The translations under genes and the position numbers were made by a program. This document shows positions 22,627 to 33,129 of a stretch of 64,000 nucleotides of DNA, piece after piece. Position 1 is the first letter of the stretch. Each line of letters opens with the position of its first letter. Below the pieces are notes generated by a model. It saw only the letters and a list, made by a program, of their open reading frames with translations. It was not told the origin of the DNA and searched no databases. Origin of the DNA: Haliclona indistincta (taxonomy: Eukaryota; Porifera; Demospongiae; Haplosclerida; Chalinidae); assembly GCA_964017065.1 (NCBI GenBank), contig OZ024786.1:1534888-1598887 (forward strand), in the 5' to 3' direction.

Positions 22627-23856
22627 CTACATGACAAAGTCATCGTCGTCGGTAAGAACTGCTGGTTCATCAGACATCAGAGGTCGAATTATCGACAAAA
22701 AGCCGTCGAACCCATTTACCCGGCAGGTTTCAGAATATGCTCTTTCGGCACGGCAAAGGTGTTGGAATTTTGCCCACTTGCATACCACTTGTCGACACAC
22801 TCCTCACATCCGAGAATAGATTTGCAGCAACGAGTGAATATGATCGGAATTCGCATAGGTGTTATGTGACATATGTGGCACTTGAATGTGTCTGCAAGCT
22901 GCTTGTAGAGACCAGGAGGCAGTTTCATTCCTTTGGTCACAGACATGATAGCATCAAGGCCAGATTTCACCAGCTTTACTTGCTTGAGTAGTTCACGGGT
23001 TTGGGTGATGTGCGTCTTCTTTGGTGGTGGTCTGCTCTCGTCATCACTGTCACTTGTGTCATCTCTCCTCTTCTTTCCCTTGCCCTTTCCCTTGCCCTTG
23101 CCCTTAATTTGATACTCAGGAACAGCAAAAACACGCCGACTTCCAACTTTCCAAAATTTCAATCCTGCATGTACAGATGAAAATGTTGAAACTTGAAACT
23201 TGTAATTATTAGCAAAGCACATACCTTGAGTACCTGAAGAGTCTTCAATTTTTAGTCCATCACCAGTGACGACAACATATTCCTTGCCCCACTTACTCTG
23301 AATCACACCGTTGATGTAGAAAACGTTGGCAGTGGCATCAGACACATCCACGAAAGTCTGACCACTTTTGTCGAATTCAGGCTTACCATTAGAAGAGCGG
23401 TAGAAGTTTGCCTGCACCACCTTAACGTTTGCAGATGGAACTTTTTTTGGGCTAAACAGTGATTTGTGTGCGGGTGCCGCTGGATTCGATGTCACCACGT
23501 GCGAAGATGTGGATGGCCCATGGTACTCAGACGATATCCCCTTTACAATGAACGATGTTATAGACTCTCCTACATCAGCTGTGAACTGGAAATCGGAGTT
23601 GTCGGGACCGGGAAAAAACGCGTTAGGTCCACAGTCCTCCTTCAACCAGACAGTGTTGACGTCCAACTAATGTGAAAAGAGGAACACTTTATGCTTAGCA
23701 CGCAATAAGTTGGTTGATAAAATTCCACAAAACATTTTTCTACTAATACCATACCTTGTAGATTGTGGCAACGATGGTTGGAGTTACCTGTCCTACTTGG
23801 AGTTCTGTAGCCTCTGTCCAAGACGAACTGCCTTCTCGTTGAAGACGTACCGTCAT
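22627..23856 (-). CDS. RING-finger protein, transposon-associated family, copy B (C-terminal frameshift likely)
   Basis: Exon 1 23856-23755 (34 codons, MTVRLQREGSSSWTE...), exon 2 23666-23225 (TVWLKEDCGPNAFFPG... GLKIEDSSGTQ), exon 3 from 23164 (LKFWKVGSRRVFAV, a Lys-Gly low-complexity run, acidic DDTSDSDDES, then RING half CHICHITP...RCCKSILGCEEC). Phases 0 and 1 match copies A and D. In the open frame the protein ends at 22716 without the last RING Cys pair. Another frame running to a TAG at 22627 encodes LCRAERAYSE...GFDGFLSIIRP, which matches the C-termini of copies A and D. So a small indel near 22740-22760 probably breaks the RING, and the first Cys of the last CxxC also appears lost. 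It is probably a decaying E3-like protein. It lies within element B, upstream of and codirectional with the integrase. Confidence 0.72.
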
Positions 23857-24169
23857 AATTGTCGATCTAGCTTGGAGTTTGACGGCAATATATTATTGGA
23901 GTCCGATCTATCGACGGATCGAGCTGGCTATCGATCAGCGCGACTAGCTGTAGCTAGCTACCTCGTGACAATTTTACGCACGCGTGGCTGCAATTACGCC
24001 ACGGCTTATACGCATGCTCAGCGCTCGACAGTCCAGATCTATCTGAGCTGCAGGTACTGGTGCAGCTGATGAAGACTTGAATGAACGTGTCAGCAAAAAC
24101 CTCATCATGAATAGCAACGATGACAGGACTGCTCGCATCTCCGACGCTGCTTGCAAGTCAGCCTGGATC

Positions 24170-24340
24170 TTTCGGGTATCACAGATCTGCGTTGGTATCG
24201 ATTCTTTACTGCCACATCATCAGCACAAGTCAACAATTAGAAGACAAAATCAAGGTTTCAAAGACGAAATTACCATCCTTTGAGCATGTATTCCACACAC
24301 TCTCAATGGCTTTTAAAGAGAGACGCATGTTCGTAAGTGG
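24170..24340 (+). pseudogene. integrase last-exon remnant
   Basis: A plus-strand frame contains LPSFEHVFHTLSMAFKERRMF, which resembles FPSFEPVFHTLVNG...F of the last exon in copy B. Isolated and without the rest of the gene. Confidence 0.4.
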
Positions 24341-25257
24341 TTCCCTTCGGTTCTACTTTTTCCACTAATCTCTCTACACTAGTTTGATTGTACACTGTAC
24401 GTGGGTGTGGATGGAGTATGTGGTACTAGAAGGCAGTTCCTGTAGTTTACAAGGGTCGTATACTGTTTCTATGTGTGTTCCATGTCATGATTTGAACTGC
24501 TTTTTATTTTAGCTGTCTCACAATTGTATAATATTGTTGTACCGAATTACCGATGCCAGTGTAGCAAAGCTGCTGACTGATCACTGCAAATTTGCAGAAG
24601 GTGCTTTGTAACCAGTGCCTAAAATAATTATTATAAGTTCACATTTATTATCTTTGATGCTAATAATTGTTTTTCTCTAGGATAATTGCTAAATTAAAGA
24701 CGCTTGTCTTTGGAACCAGATCAAGGTTCTCGATGCTGTTAGTGCAACACAATTGAACGCATCATTGGAAATAGCGGGTAATTTCATTGTGTATGTGTGT
24801 ATTATGAAGTTCTTTACTGTTGGCTATTGTTCAAATACTTTCACCCCTTAAGAAGTATACAAAAATAATATTTTGCCTCAACTGGCATACAAGCAATTCA
24901 TAACTGTTCCTTCAGCAAAGTGTTTGTGCTCTTGTTTTAGATTCACACTGCAAATCGCCATCGCTGGACTGAAATTACTGTTTCTGAATCATTGAACGAC
25001 CTGTTCCGGGTAAGCATGCATGCATGCACATGGTTAAGTGAAGCAAAGAGATACACCTCTGGGCCATCTAGCAATTCGAATTACTTACTTGCTAGTGTAT
25101 AGGTGCATTTGATATGACCATGTGCAAGAGCAGTTACAGACTCATGCTCTAAGAACTGGATATGCGGCCCAGTATAATTAAAGTACAACGTACATTGTAT
25201 CAAAACATGTATCATATTCTGGACCTGGTATGAAAAAGCTGTTTGTTTTTTGGTTAG

Positions 25258-25335
25258 GGTCAAAGACATGCACTTCAACAAGGTGTCCCAAATGTGTTAA
25301 TCGTTGCTCTGGACTCCAGCTGCGGCGGCAGTGCA
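25258..25335 (+). pseudogene. integrase last-exon remnant (5' part)
   Basis: After TTGGTTAG the sequence GGTCAAAGACATGCACTTC resembles the last-exon start of copy B (GGTCGTAGACATGGACTCC), then reads QGVPN. It is opposite in orientation to the intact gene, so it is a separate degenerate copy or an internal rearrangement. Confidence 0.5.
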
Positions 25336-25699
25336 GATCTACAGAAGAAGCGGATGGAATTAATGTTGAATTGACCTGAGATACGTTAAAATCAGAAATT
25401 TTTGCTGATATTTGCTTCATCGTTGTATATTGATCAACAGAAATGACAGAATATTTTAAGAAAACCTTTTTCTTATGTGATATTACTTTTTGCTCAATAG
25501 TCAATGACATTATGTACAAATACACAGAAATGGTTATGCATTGCAATTACGAATTGGCCTTGAATTAAGGATCATCTGCAGGATTGTCGGACAATTGGCA
25601 AGTTAGGGATCAGCAGCAACGCTATATATCTGCCATATACCTTCACTCGAGCGGCAGACTCTGAGGCGACTCAATCTAAAACTCACCACTCTTTTATTG

Positions 25700-26730
25700 C
25701 CTGCAGTCACGCTGCAAACCAGCATCTTGTGGCTGTACCAGGTTGATAATGCAGTGAAGTGCATGCATGCTCTCCCAGTGAGTATCAGCGAGCAACTGGC
25801 GTTCAATAGTCCTGGACCCTAAATCAGTGGCTGGAGCTCGTTGCCTGCAGTCACCAGCATCTTGTGGCTGTCCAGGTTGATAATGCAGTGAAGTGCATGC
25901 TCTCCCAGTGAGTATCAGCGAGCAACTGGCGTTCAATAGTCCTGGACCCTAAATCAGTGGCTGGAACTCGTTGCCTGCAGTCACCAGCATCTTGTGGCTG
26001 TACCAGGTTGATAATGCAGTGAACTGCATGCTCTCCCAGTGAGTTTCAGCGAACAACTGGCGCTCAATAGTCCAGGACCCTAAATCAGTGGCTGGAGCTC
26101 GTTGCCTGCAGTCACCAGCATCTTGTGGCTGTACCAGGTTGATAATGCAGTGAAGTGCATGCTCTCCCAGTGAGTATCAGCGAGCAACTGGCGTTCAATA
26201 GTCCTGGACCCTAAATCAGTGGCTGGAACTCGTTGCCTGCAGTCACCAGCATCTTGTGGCTGTACCAGGTTGATAATGCAGTGAACTGCATGCTCTCCCA
26301 GTGAGTTTTAGCGAGCAACTGGCGCTCAATAGTCCAGGACCCTAAATCAGTGGCTGGAGCTCAGCTCGTTGCCTGCAGTCACCAGCATCTTGTGGCTGTA
26401 CCAGGTTGATAATGCAGTGAAGTGCATGCTCTCCCAGTGAGTATCAGCGAGCAACTGGCGTTCAATAGTCCTGGACCCTAAATCAGTGGCTGGAACTCGT
26501 TGCCTGCAGTCACCAGCATCTTGTGGCTGTACCAGGTTGATAATGCAGTGAACTGCATGCTCTCCCAGTGAGTTTCAGCGAACAACTGGCGCTCAATAGT
26601 CCAGGACCCTAAATCAGTGGCTGGAGCTCGTTGCCTGCAGTCACCAGCATCTTGTGGCTGTACCAGGTTGATAATGCAGTGAAGTGCATGCTTTTCCAGT
26701 GAGTTTCAGCTAGCAATTCTCCCGTCCGCT
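25700..26730 (+). repeat. 131-bp minisatellite, about 8 units
   Basis: Units starting CAGTCACCAGCATCTTGTGG occur at about 25848, 25978, 26109, 26240, 26376, 26507 and 26638, after a degenerate first unit near 25705. Units alternate between two subtypes (GAGTATC/GGCGTTC and GAGTTTC/GGCGCTC), giving a roughly 262-bp higher-order dimer. One unit carries a 5-bp duplication (26371 region). It lies within element B. Confidence 0.9.
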
Positions 26731-28344
26731 ACAATTTATGGCCCTGGTATTATAATATGTATAATCTTTGTATTCCTCCGTTAATCAAGCCAAGCCCATA
26801 CTGCACTTTTTAGTCATTGTAAGTAATCTCTCTCCTACCACTTTTCTCTTTGCAAAATAAACTTTGTTTACCCCCTAGTAGGATTGAATTAATGGTCAAA
26901 AAATATTTAAGCAAAAAAGTATATAGATGATAAAAAAATTAAGGAAATGTACTGGAAAATGTATGAACATGTTAGTCCTGCATAATGAAGTTCAGAGGGA
27001 TCATCCTATCAACTGACCTCCATTTAGAAAAAGATCCTCTGAGACACAGAATTGTTGAACGAAAACGACGGCAAACAAGATTCTTGTTTGTACCGAATTG
27101 ACAGTGAACTGAGTTAGAGCCCCACTCGTGAGAGAGCTGGTCGGCAAGGTGTTGTACAAATTTGGTTGCTTCTCTACCCATCATTTTATCTACTGAGACG
27201 CACAGTGAAGTAAGAATTCCTCTCCTACCTTTGCATCTGAATTAGGTGATCGACGAATGTAAGACCGGGCGTATAAGTATGCTATTGGGATCTATGGAGA
27301 TGATGAGAACAAGTGAAAATCGCTACAAAAACATGTCTTACTTTTAGCCATCATACTGTATAGCTGCCAAATAAACCATCTACAGAGAAAGAAATATCAA
27401 GACGTTGCACGCATGTATCTGTGTGGGAGAGAAAAAACTCAGCAATGCATGTGAGAGGTATAGGCGAGTCACTGTTTGTCTTGGTGAGATTACATTAGCA
27501 TGTGGCTCGTGGGTGGGCCATCACACACATAACTGTATGTGTGAAATAATACTGTAGCTCATGAAGCTTTTGCCCCAAAAATTCAGTGACTCTCCTGCAG
27601 CTACAAAAAATCAAATGACATGAAGATTTTAACTGCATAAAGATGCATGGTCTACTGCCGCATTGTAATGTACACAAATGTGAGACCTGGTCAGGTGAAC
27701 ACTGTCTTTCTGATTTGTAATTAAACACATTGTGCACCGGAATACTAACAACAGGCATGTACAAAGTCTAAGAATGAAAATAGAGAAGTAACGCAGGAGG
27801 AGATAATACACAATGAGTAGGGAATGGGAGTGAAGTTAACAGCTGTAAGCTCCACTCCCATCCACTTCTTTCCTCTACTAGCAGTCAAAATTAGCACACT
27901 AAAACGTGTGAACACACACCACAGAAGACATACACAGACACAAAAAAAGCAAAGTGTCTAGCTGCCACAAGGGTCACGCGTACCTGGTGAAGCCAGGACA
28001 CCTGTGCACCAAGCAGGTATACTGTGTGCCGGTGCTGCGCAGTCTCCTGGAGCCGGGCAAGGAACTCGCAGGAGCGTTAACTGTGTCTCTCACTGCAGGT
28101 GTGGGCACCCGAAGTCCCACAAACACCTTTAGTGATCAATGAGACACAGCCAGTGTACTTTGCTACAAGACACACTGACACCAAAAACAAACACACACAA
28201 ACACAATCAGGCACACACATACCATACCTGTGTGTGTGCCATTAATATAATAATACGTACTCAAAAACGGGTCAAAGTCAGTTACTTGTACTGCAACGTC
28301 GCCACAGCCTGCATGAGCGCTCTAAACTTTTCTTTGACGTCCGC
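26731..28344. other. right internal part of element B, no supported gene
   Basis: Only short frames. The stretch 27954-28142 reads openly on the plus strand (...GHAYLVKPGHLCTKQ...) and could be an exon captured from elsewhere; I do not recognise it. CA-rich sequence at 28190-28230 mirrors the GT-rich left side. Confidence 0.35.
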
Positions 28345-28605
28345 CATGATAATTGTAGGTGCGGTGTAGGCGTGTCCATTTCAGTCTGTGTCCTTATTCG
28401 TTACGTTATGCGCTTGTACGTCGATTACAACATCAAACTATTACAAATTGAACACAGAAAAGCAAATTTTATTTTATCACAATTGAAAATTGAAAATTGT
28501 TTTTGCAACATTGAATTGCTTTTTCTAAATACAGAAAAATGGTTTTACAGTCATTATTCATTTGTTTTAATATTGAATATTGACTGATCCAAATGAACAC
28601 TGACC
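28345..28605 (-). repeat. right TIR of element B
   Basis: Reverse complement of the left TIR; ends ...CCAAATGAACACTGACC and is followed by the GTCTAG duplication at 28606-28611. Confidence 0.88.
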
Positions 28606-28611
28606 GTCTAG
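28606..28611. other. target-site duplication of element B (right)
   Basis: GTCTAG, identical to 15589-15594. Confidence 0.88.
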
Positions 28612-28801
28612 CCTCAACATGTGAGACAGCCAAAGAAAAGAAAACAAACAAAAACAAACAGAAACAGTCGATGAAGTACGGTCTGATTTGAGCATCTATA
28701 GTTGAGTAATCTTAAGCTTAGTGGCCAGGTGAGTAAAGGAAAGAAGTGATAGAACATTGATCGTGAGAGAGAGGAGATTGCTCACATTGCAAGTGCCAGT
28801 C

Positions 28802-28807
28802 TTGCTT
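28802..28807. other. target-site duplication of element D (left)
   Basis: TTGCTT directly before the TIR; repeated at 38861-38866. Confidence 0.9.
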
Positions 28808-29942
28808 GGTGAGTGAACTTTGCGTCCAATCCATTTTCAATAATTTTGAAGTTTGAAAATCGAAATTTTGACCCTTTTTTGCAGCAGCGAAAATTGAATT
28901 CGCTCGATCAGCGCGTTTCCGTCTATGTCCAATCTATTGAATATCGAATTGCACCTTTGGGGTGTATAAAGCGGCCAATCTGAATTCAACCGATGAAAGA
29001 ATTGAAAATGAAAACGTCGAAGTCCAAATCAATGTTTAATGTTTTGAAAATTGAAAATCGGTTGTTAGATTCAATTTTCAATTTGTGCAATGAATACCCT
29101 ACCTGATATTTTGACGACAGTCACTTCGCTGTTGTGATACGCGATCACTAACTGATCTGACGTTCACAGAATGCAGTGGGCGTTAATACAAAAGGCGTGG
29201 TGATCCAGGGCTACAAGAAAATGGCGCGTTCTGAGCCGGACGGTAAATTGATCAGAGGCCTCGAAGAATGGCTAACAACTCGATCCTGGGGATGAGGTTA
29301 GGGCAACGGTGTGAGCACTATACCGTGGACTGTACCATGTAAAATGGATGCATGTACAAGTATAATAATACTGACTTGCCATGTCACGTTTTGCTCGGAT
29401 ACTGAGCATGCATGCACTCAGTTGTGCTAGCCCGGTGGTTTGCATGTTTGCATCATGTATCAGTGTGCATGCTATACGGTACCATAGATAGTGACCTTGC
29501 ATTAATATGCTTGTACCTGTAGGTGAGGTCAACACTAGCTGTGTCTGCATTAATGTTGTGGTACGTGTGTGAGTGTCAAGTCTCTCTATCAGCAATTGAT
29601 CATAATCCAGTGCCAAGACTTGCTTGACCAACCTACTTGTCATTGTTTCTCCCACTTATGAGACAGAAACTAAATCTTACTTTGAATTTACCATCACAAT
29701 GTGACCCCACGTACACTGCAGTGTCTAATGCATTTATTTTTCATCTGTCTGCAGGTTCCTGCAGCTTGTATTATTTTGACAAAAATTAATTATAATAAAT
29801 TAATGTCGGAGTACATGTAACTGTTCCGTTTCATATATTTTATTGATGACTGTGGACAGGAGCTCTTGCTGTGATATCATTCACACACTTAGTCTTCTTG
29901 TTAGATCAATTAGAAATAATAATGCCTGCTTGTAGGGAAGAT
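28808..29942 (+). repeat. left TIR of element D (1.13 kb)
   Basis: Matches the reverse complement of 37727-38860; one T-run differs by one base. It contains a TATA-like box (TATAAA, 28965), paired AATTGAAAATTGAA-type motifs and a short frame starting ATGGCGCG at 29221. It also includes the last 60 bp of the integrase coding sequence with its stop. Confidence 0.93.
28965..28970 (+). promoter_or_regulatory. TATA-like box inside element D TIR
   Basis: TATAAA within GGTGTATAAAGCGG. Its position suggests inward transcription from the TIR; the mirrored copy is in the right TIR. Confidence 0.4.
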
Positions 29943-31513
29943 TGTCACCATTTACAAGGCGATGAAAAATGCTGTCAATTGATGGGTATCGTCGACTGAA
30001 TGCCTGGTCTCTCATTTCTCGTCGTTCACCATGAAGTGGATCACTCCCAAAAGGTGTTGGATCACTTAGTCTTCCTCCACTTCTTTCATATAATCTTATA
30101 GCTTGATCTGTTGATGGTAGCAATGATGGTGCTATAACTCTGGCCCTATTGTCTTGCTGCATCAGGCGATTCGGTACTCCTCTTGGAATACCTCTTCTTC
30201 TGGCTACAAAATTTTGAGTAATAATAACTAATACCAAGAATTGCCTAGTATTAAACATACAAGGAATGGGATGTGAGTTCCAGGAAGTTACAAATATATT
30301 GATGGCTATGGTGATCACTTTTATTGAAAACCAGGAAACACAGAATTTTGTAGCCTCATCATCCATGTTGATATCCTCTCTTTCTACCATATCTATAAGT
30401 ACTGCCTTGATAGGATAGTTGGCTCTAGTGTTTACCTCTACCCATAAACGTTCAATGGTATGATTCTAGCATGGGAAGCATCCATCAATCAATTAATGTC
30501 TATAAACATCATGTGCAATACCTTGGTTGATGTAGTCTGCCGAAAAGCATCTTTTGAAGTATTTCCTCTCAAATGAGCGACCGTTTGGTTTACATGCAGC
30601 ATAAGGTACCATTCACGGCCGTGGTCTACTCTAATTTGGTCCCAAAGTCCGTGTTCTAAGACCATTTTCCTATGATTAAAGCATGAGAAGGTGATTCTGA
30701 TTAATTATTACGTTTATGTGTTTACCTGTACAGATGCTCATAGATGATGGCATTATTCTTCTTTGCCATGGTGACAAACCCTACAATTTTACCACTGTAC
30801 CCATCAACAGCGCACACATGAGTCACACCAAACATGACTAGCTTTTCATTTTGATCGATGTGTACCTATAATTAAAGTCAAAAGGAAGGACTTCACATGG
30901 TTAATAGAGTTAACCCACACCTTTTGTCCAAAATAATCAGCTGAATATGAAATAGGATTTGTCTGACGGTATGTACTAGACATTCGGCGAGTGTGGTGAG
31001 CTGGTGCAACTCTTGCAAGGCTCCTCCCTACACGGTTCTCCCCACAACAAAATCCCCGTGATGATAAAAAACCCGTCATCATTCGTCTACCATAACTTGG
31101 GCCAACCTATATAAAATGCTGAACTGGCACCATATCACTATAATTATAAACCTATTTTAATGTTATGTTCCACCCAAATTATTTTCCTATTTGAGTGCAC
31201 TGCTGCATGATTATAGTATGTACACTGTAATAGACTGTACTACTAGATGATAAAAACTTGCTATTATGTCTTAACATACCATAGAGACGCTGCTGGAGAC
31301 TAGTCTGTCCAGTTCAGTGTCAGTGAGTCTACTTGTTCCATGAATGCCGTTTTCAGAGCAATACCGCCTCACACTGCGTGAGCTTAGCCCGCGAGAAATG
31401 CGAGGATAGGCTTCTCTGAGCTCTAAGCTTACAATCTGGTAGGATTTTCGCTCCACCACAACCTTCTGATGCAGAATTTGATCGATGCCAGGTATTGAAG
31501 TTAAAAGCGCCAT
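29881..31513 (-). CDS. IS3-like integrase/transposase, copy D
   Basis: Exons on the minus strand: 31513-31280 (78 codons, MALLTSIPGIDQ...; SVRRYCSENGIHG), 31106-30921 (VGPSYGRRMMTGFL ... ADYFGQK), 30865-30726 (first Asp in VHIDQNEKLVMFGVTHV), 30669-30522 (second Asp in IRVDHGREWYLML), 30465-30261 (Glu in TIERLWVEVNTRANYP), 30203-29881 (RRRGIPRGVPN... DLTRRLSV). All splice phases fit, giving about 410 residues. An N-terminal HTH and an IS3-like YGRR region precede the DDE core. Compared with copies A and B, the first-Asp exon is split by an extra intron. All catalytic residues are present and no stop is seen, so this is the best candidate for an active transposase of element D. The 3' end runs into the left TIR. 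Confidence 0.85.
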
Positions 31514-33129
31514 GATTTCATTTATTGCAGAAACCGGTGCAGTGCAGTGATGTGGCGCGGCCTGCATGCGTGTTATTACCCGTGCGCAGTGTGCTGGAGG
31601 GTTATGCGTTTGGGTGTACGTGCTTGTGTTGTCGTCATAAAACACGCCTGTTTGCTTGAAAAATGGCATTCATGGAACTTGCTGCTTGTTCAGTGAATTT
31701 ATCGCCCGTGAAGACCTTTTTAGTGCTGGAAGGTCTTGGCTAATCCATGGCTTTCTAAAGCTACGTGTCCTAGTAAGAGCACTTTACGGTATTGTGGGCG
31801 TGTCGCTCAATTTCCTGTACTGTCCACTATCGCTCAGTTTCATTACGTACTGCATTCTCACTTCAACTAGTTTGAGCCTGGGGCTTAATTGTCAACCATG
31901 GTATGTGTTCATGAGAACTCTAGTTATTATAGCAACGTCATAGCACACTTTACTCATTCCTTTCCTCGACAGATACAGAATTTGTTCAAGAGCTGCAGCT
32001 ACTGAATCATGGCGTTGCACCGGCTCCAGCTACTGAGCTGGATCATGCATGTGCATGGTGCCACAATCATGAGGTTGCTATTTCTGTAGTTATTCACCAT
32101 ACAGAATATCTCTGAAGATGAGAGCAGTTCAATGAGTCTCTTCACATCATGCCATGTTCAGCTAGTTGATGAATCAGTATGCACATTAACGCCTGCATCA
32201 CATTGACACATCTGGTATGTATTACTGTCTGCATTATAATTATTGGACAATTGTGAGAATTTTATGGCAGCATAGTGAAGCATGTCTATTAATACATTGA
32301 CACCTTTTGGTCCCTAATGATTCTTGCACCAAGTATGCATTTGTCACCTTTGGTCTTAAATAACGTTGCATCAAATATGCAAATTGGCACCTTTATTCTC
32401 TCTCTTACTTGACTACAGTCATAGGGTATGTTTCTCGTGTAAGTTTTTCTAATAGCTTTACAATTAACTGACATACACCCATATGAGACCCAGCTGATGT
32501 TAGTGTTACAGATAATCAATGATCTACAGCATTGCACTATATGCACAGACAAATATTGTGAGCAGACAAGTATTATTGTTGTGTACGTGGTGGTTACAGT
32601 GAGTGTGACATTTGTTGCTCTAAACTCTTTGTTGCTCTTGACATGGCCTGTTTCTAAACTGTTTTCAACCCTAGCTTTCTCCCAGTTATGTAACCGTTAG
32701 GAGGCATGAATGATTCACAGCCAATAACGTGTACTCCACCAAACAAGACTGTTAAAAAATCAAGCTATGGTAGAAGACACGACAGCAATCAATTGCAATG
32801 TTACTCATTCCATGATCCACCTAGAGGTGATGAATCCCCCAACAGGAGTGACCAATCGAAATTTGGTCACGCGTCATCAGTAGATAATCAGAATATGGGA
32901 GGACTCAAGGACAACCTCTCTCAATAGCACTGAGTCATCATCAAAGAGCTATGCACTAAGTCACCAGAATCATGCAGCTAGTTTGAATTTTGATGTAATT
33001 GATTCAGCATGTGTTTTAAACTTTACTATGACAATCATGATAAAGACATGATAAAGACATGATAAAGACATGAACTTTACAAAGACATAGAATTGCAGCA
33101 GTGTCACGGAGGCTAGCTAAATAGCATGC
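31514..33129. other. element D interior between integrase and RING gene
   Basis: No supported gene. Frames at 32497-32700 (hydrophobic) and 32706-32927 are open but unrecognised. A short tandem repeat GACATGATAAA occurs near 33040-33070. Confidence 0.4.

Larger units (their letters stand above)
15595..28605. mobile_element. Element B: 13.0-kb IS3-like integrase/RING DNA transposon
   Basis: 13,011-bp unit with TIRs starting GGTCAGTGTTCATTTGG at both ends, flanked by a 6-bp duplication GTCTAG. About 250 bp are nearly identical between the ends; similarity fades inward after about 330 bp. It contains an apparently near-complete integrase gene (21607-16742), a RING gene (23856-22627), degenerate integrase pieces, a 131-bp minisatellite and secondary MITEs. 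Boundaries were found by matching the two ends by eye. Confidence 0.88.

Noticed and set aside
25700..26730. Possible CRISPR-like array
   Set aside because: The units are contiguous 131-bp tandem copies with no unique spacers, in a eukaryotic transposon.
27954..28142. Open frame with GHAYLVKPGHLCTKQ as a captured host exon
   Set aside because: Intriguing, but with no recognised family and no clear splice partners I could not support a gene.
29272..29655. 127-residue open frame present in both TIRs of element D (also 38014-38397)
   Set aside because: It is duplicated only because it lies in the TIR. Composition is not protein-like and no counterpart exists in element B.
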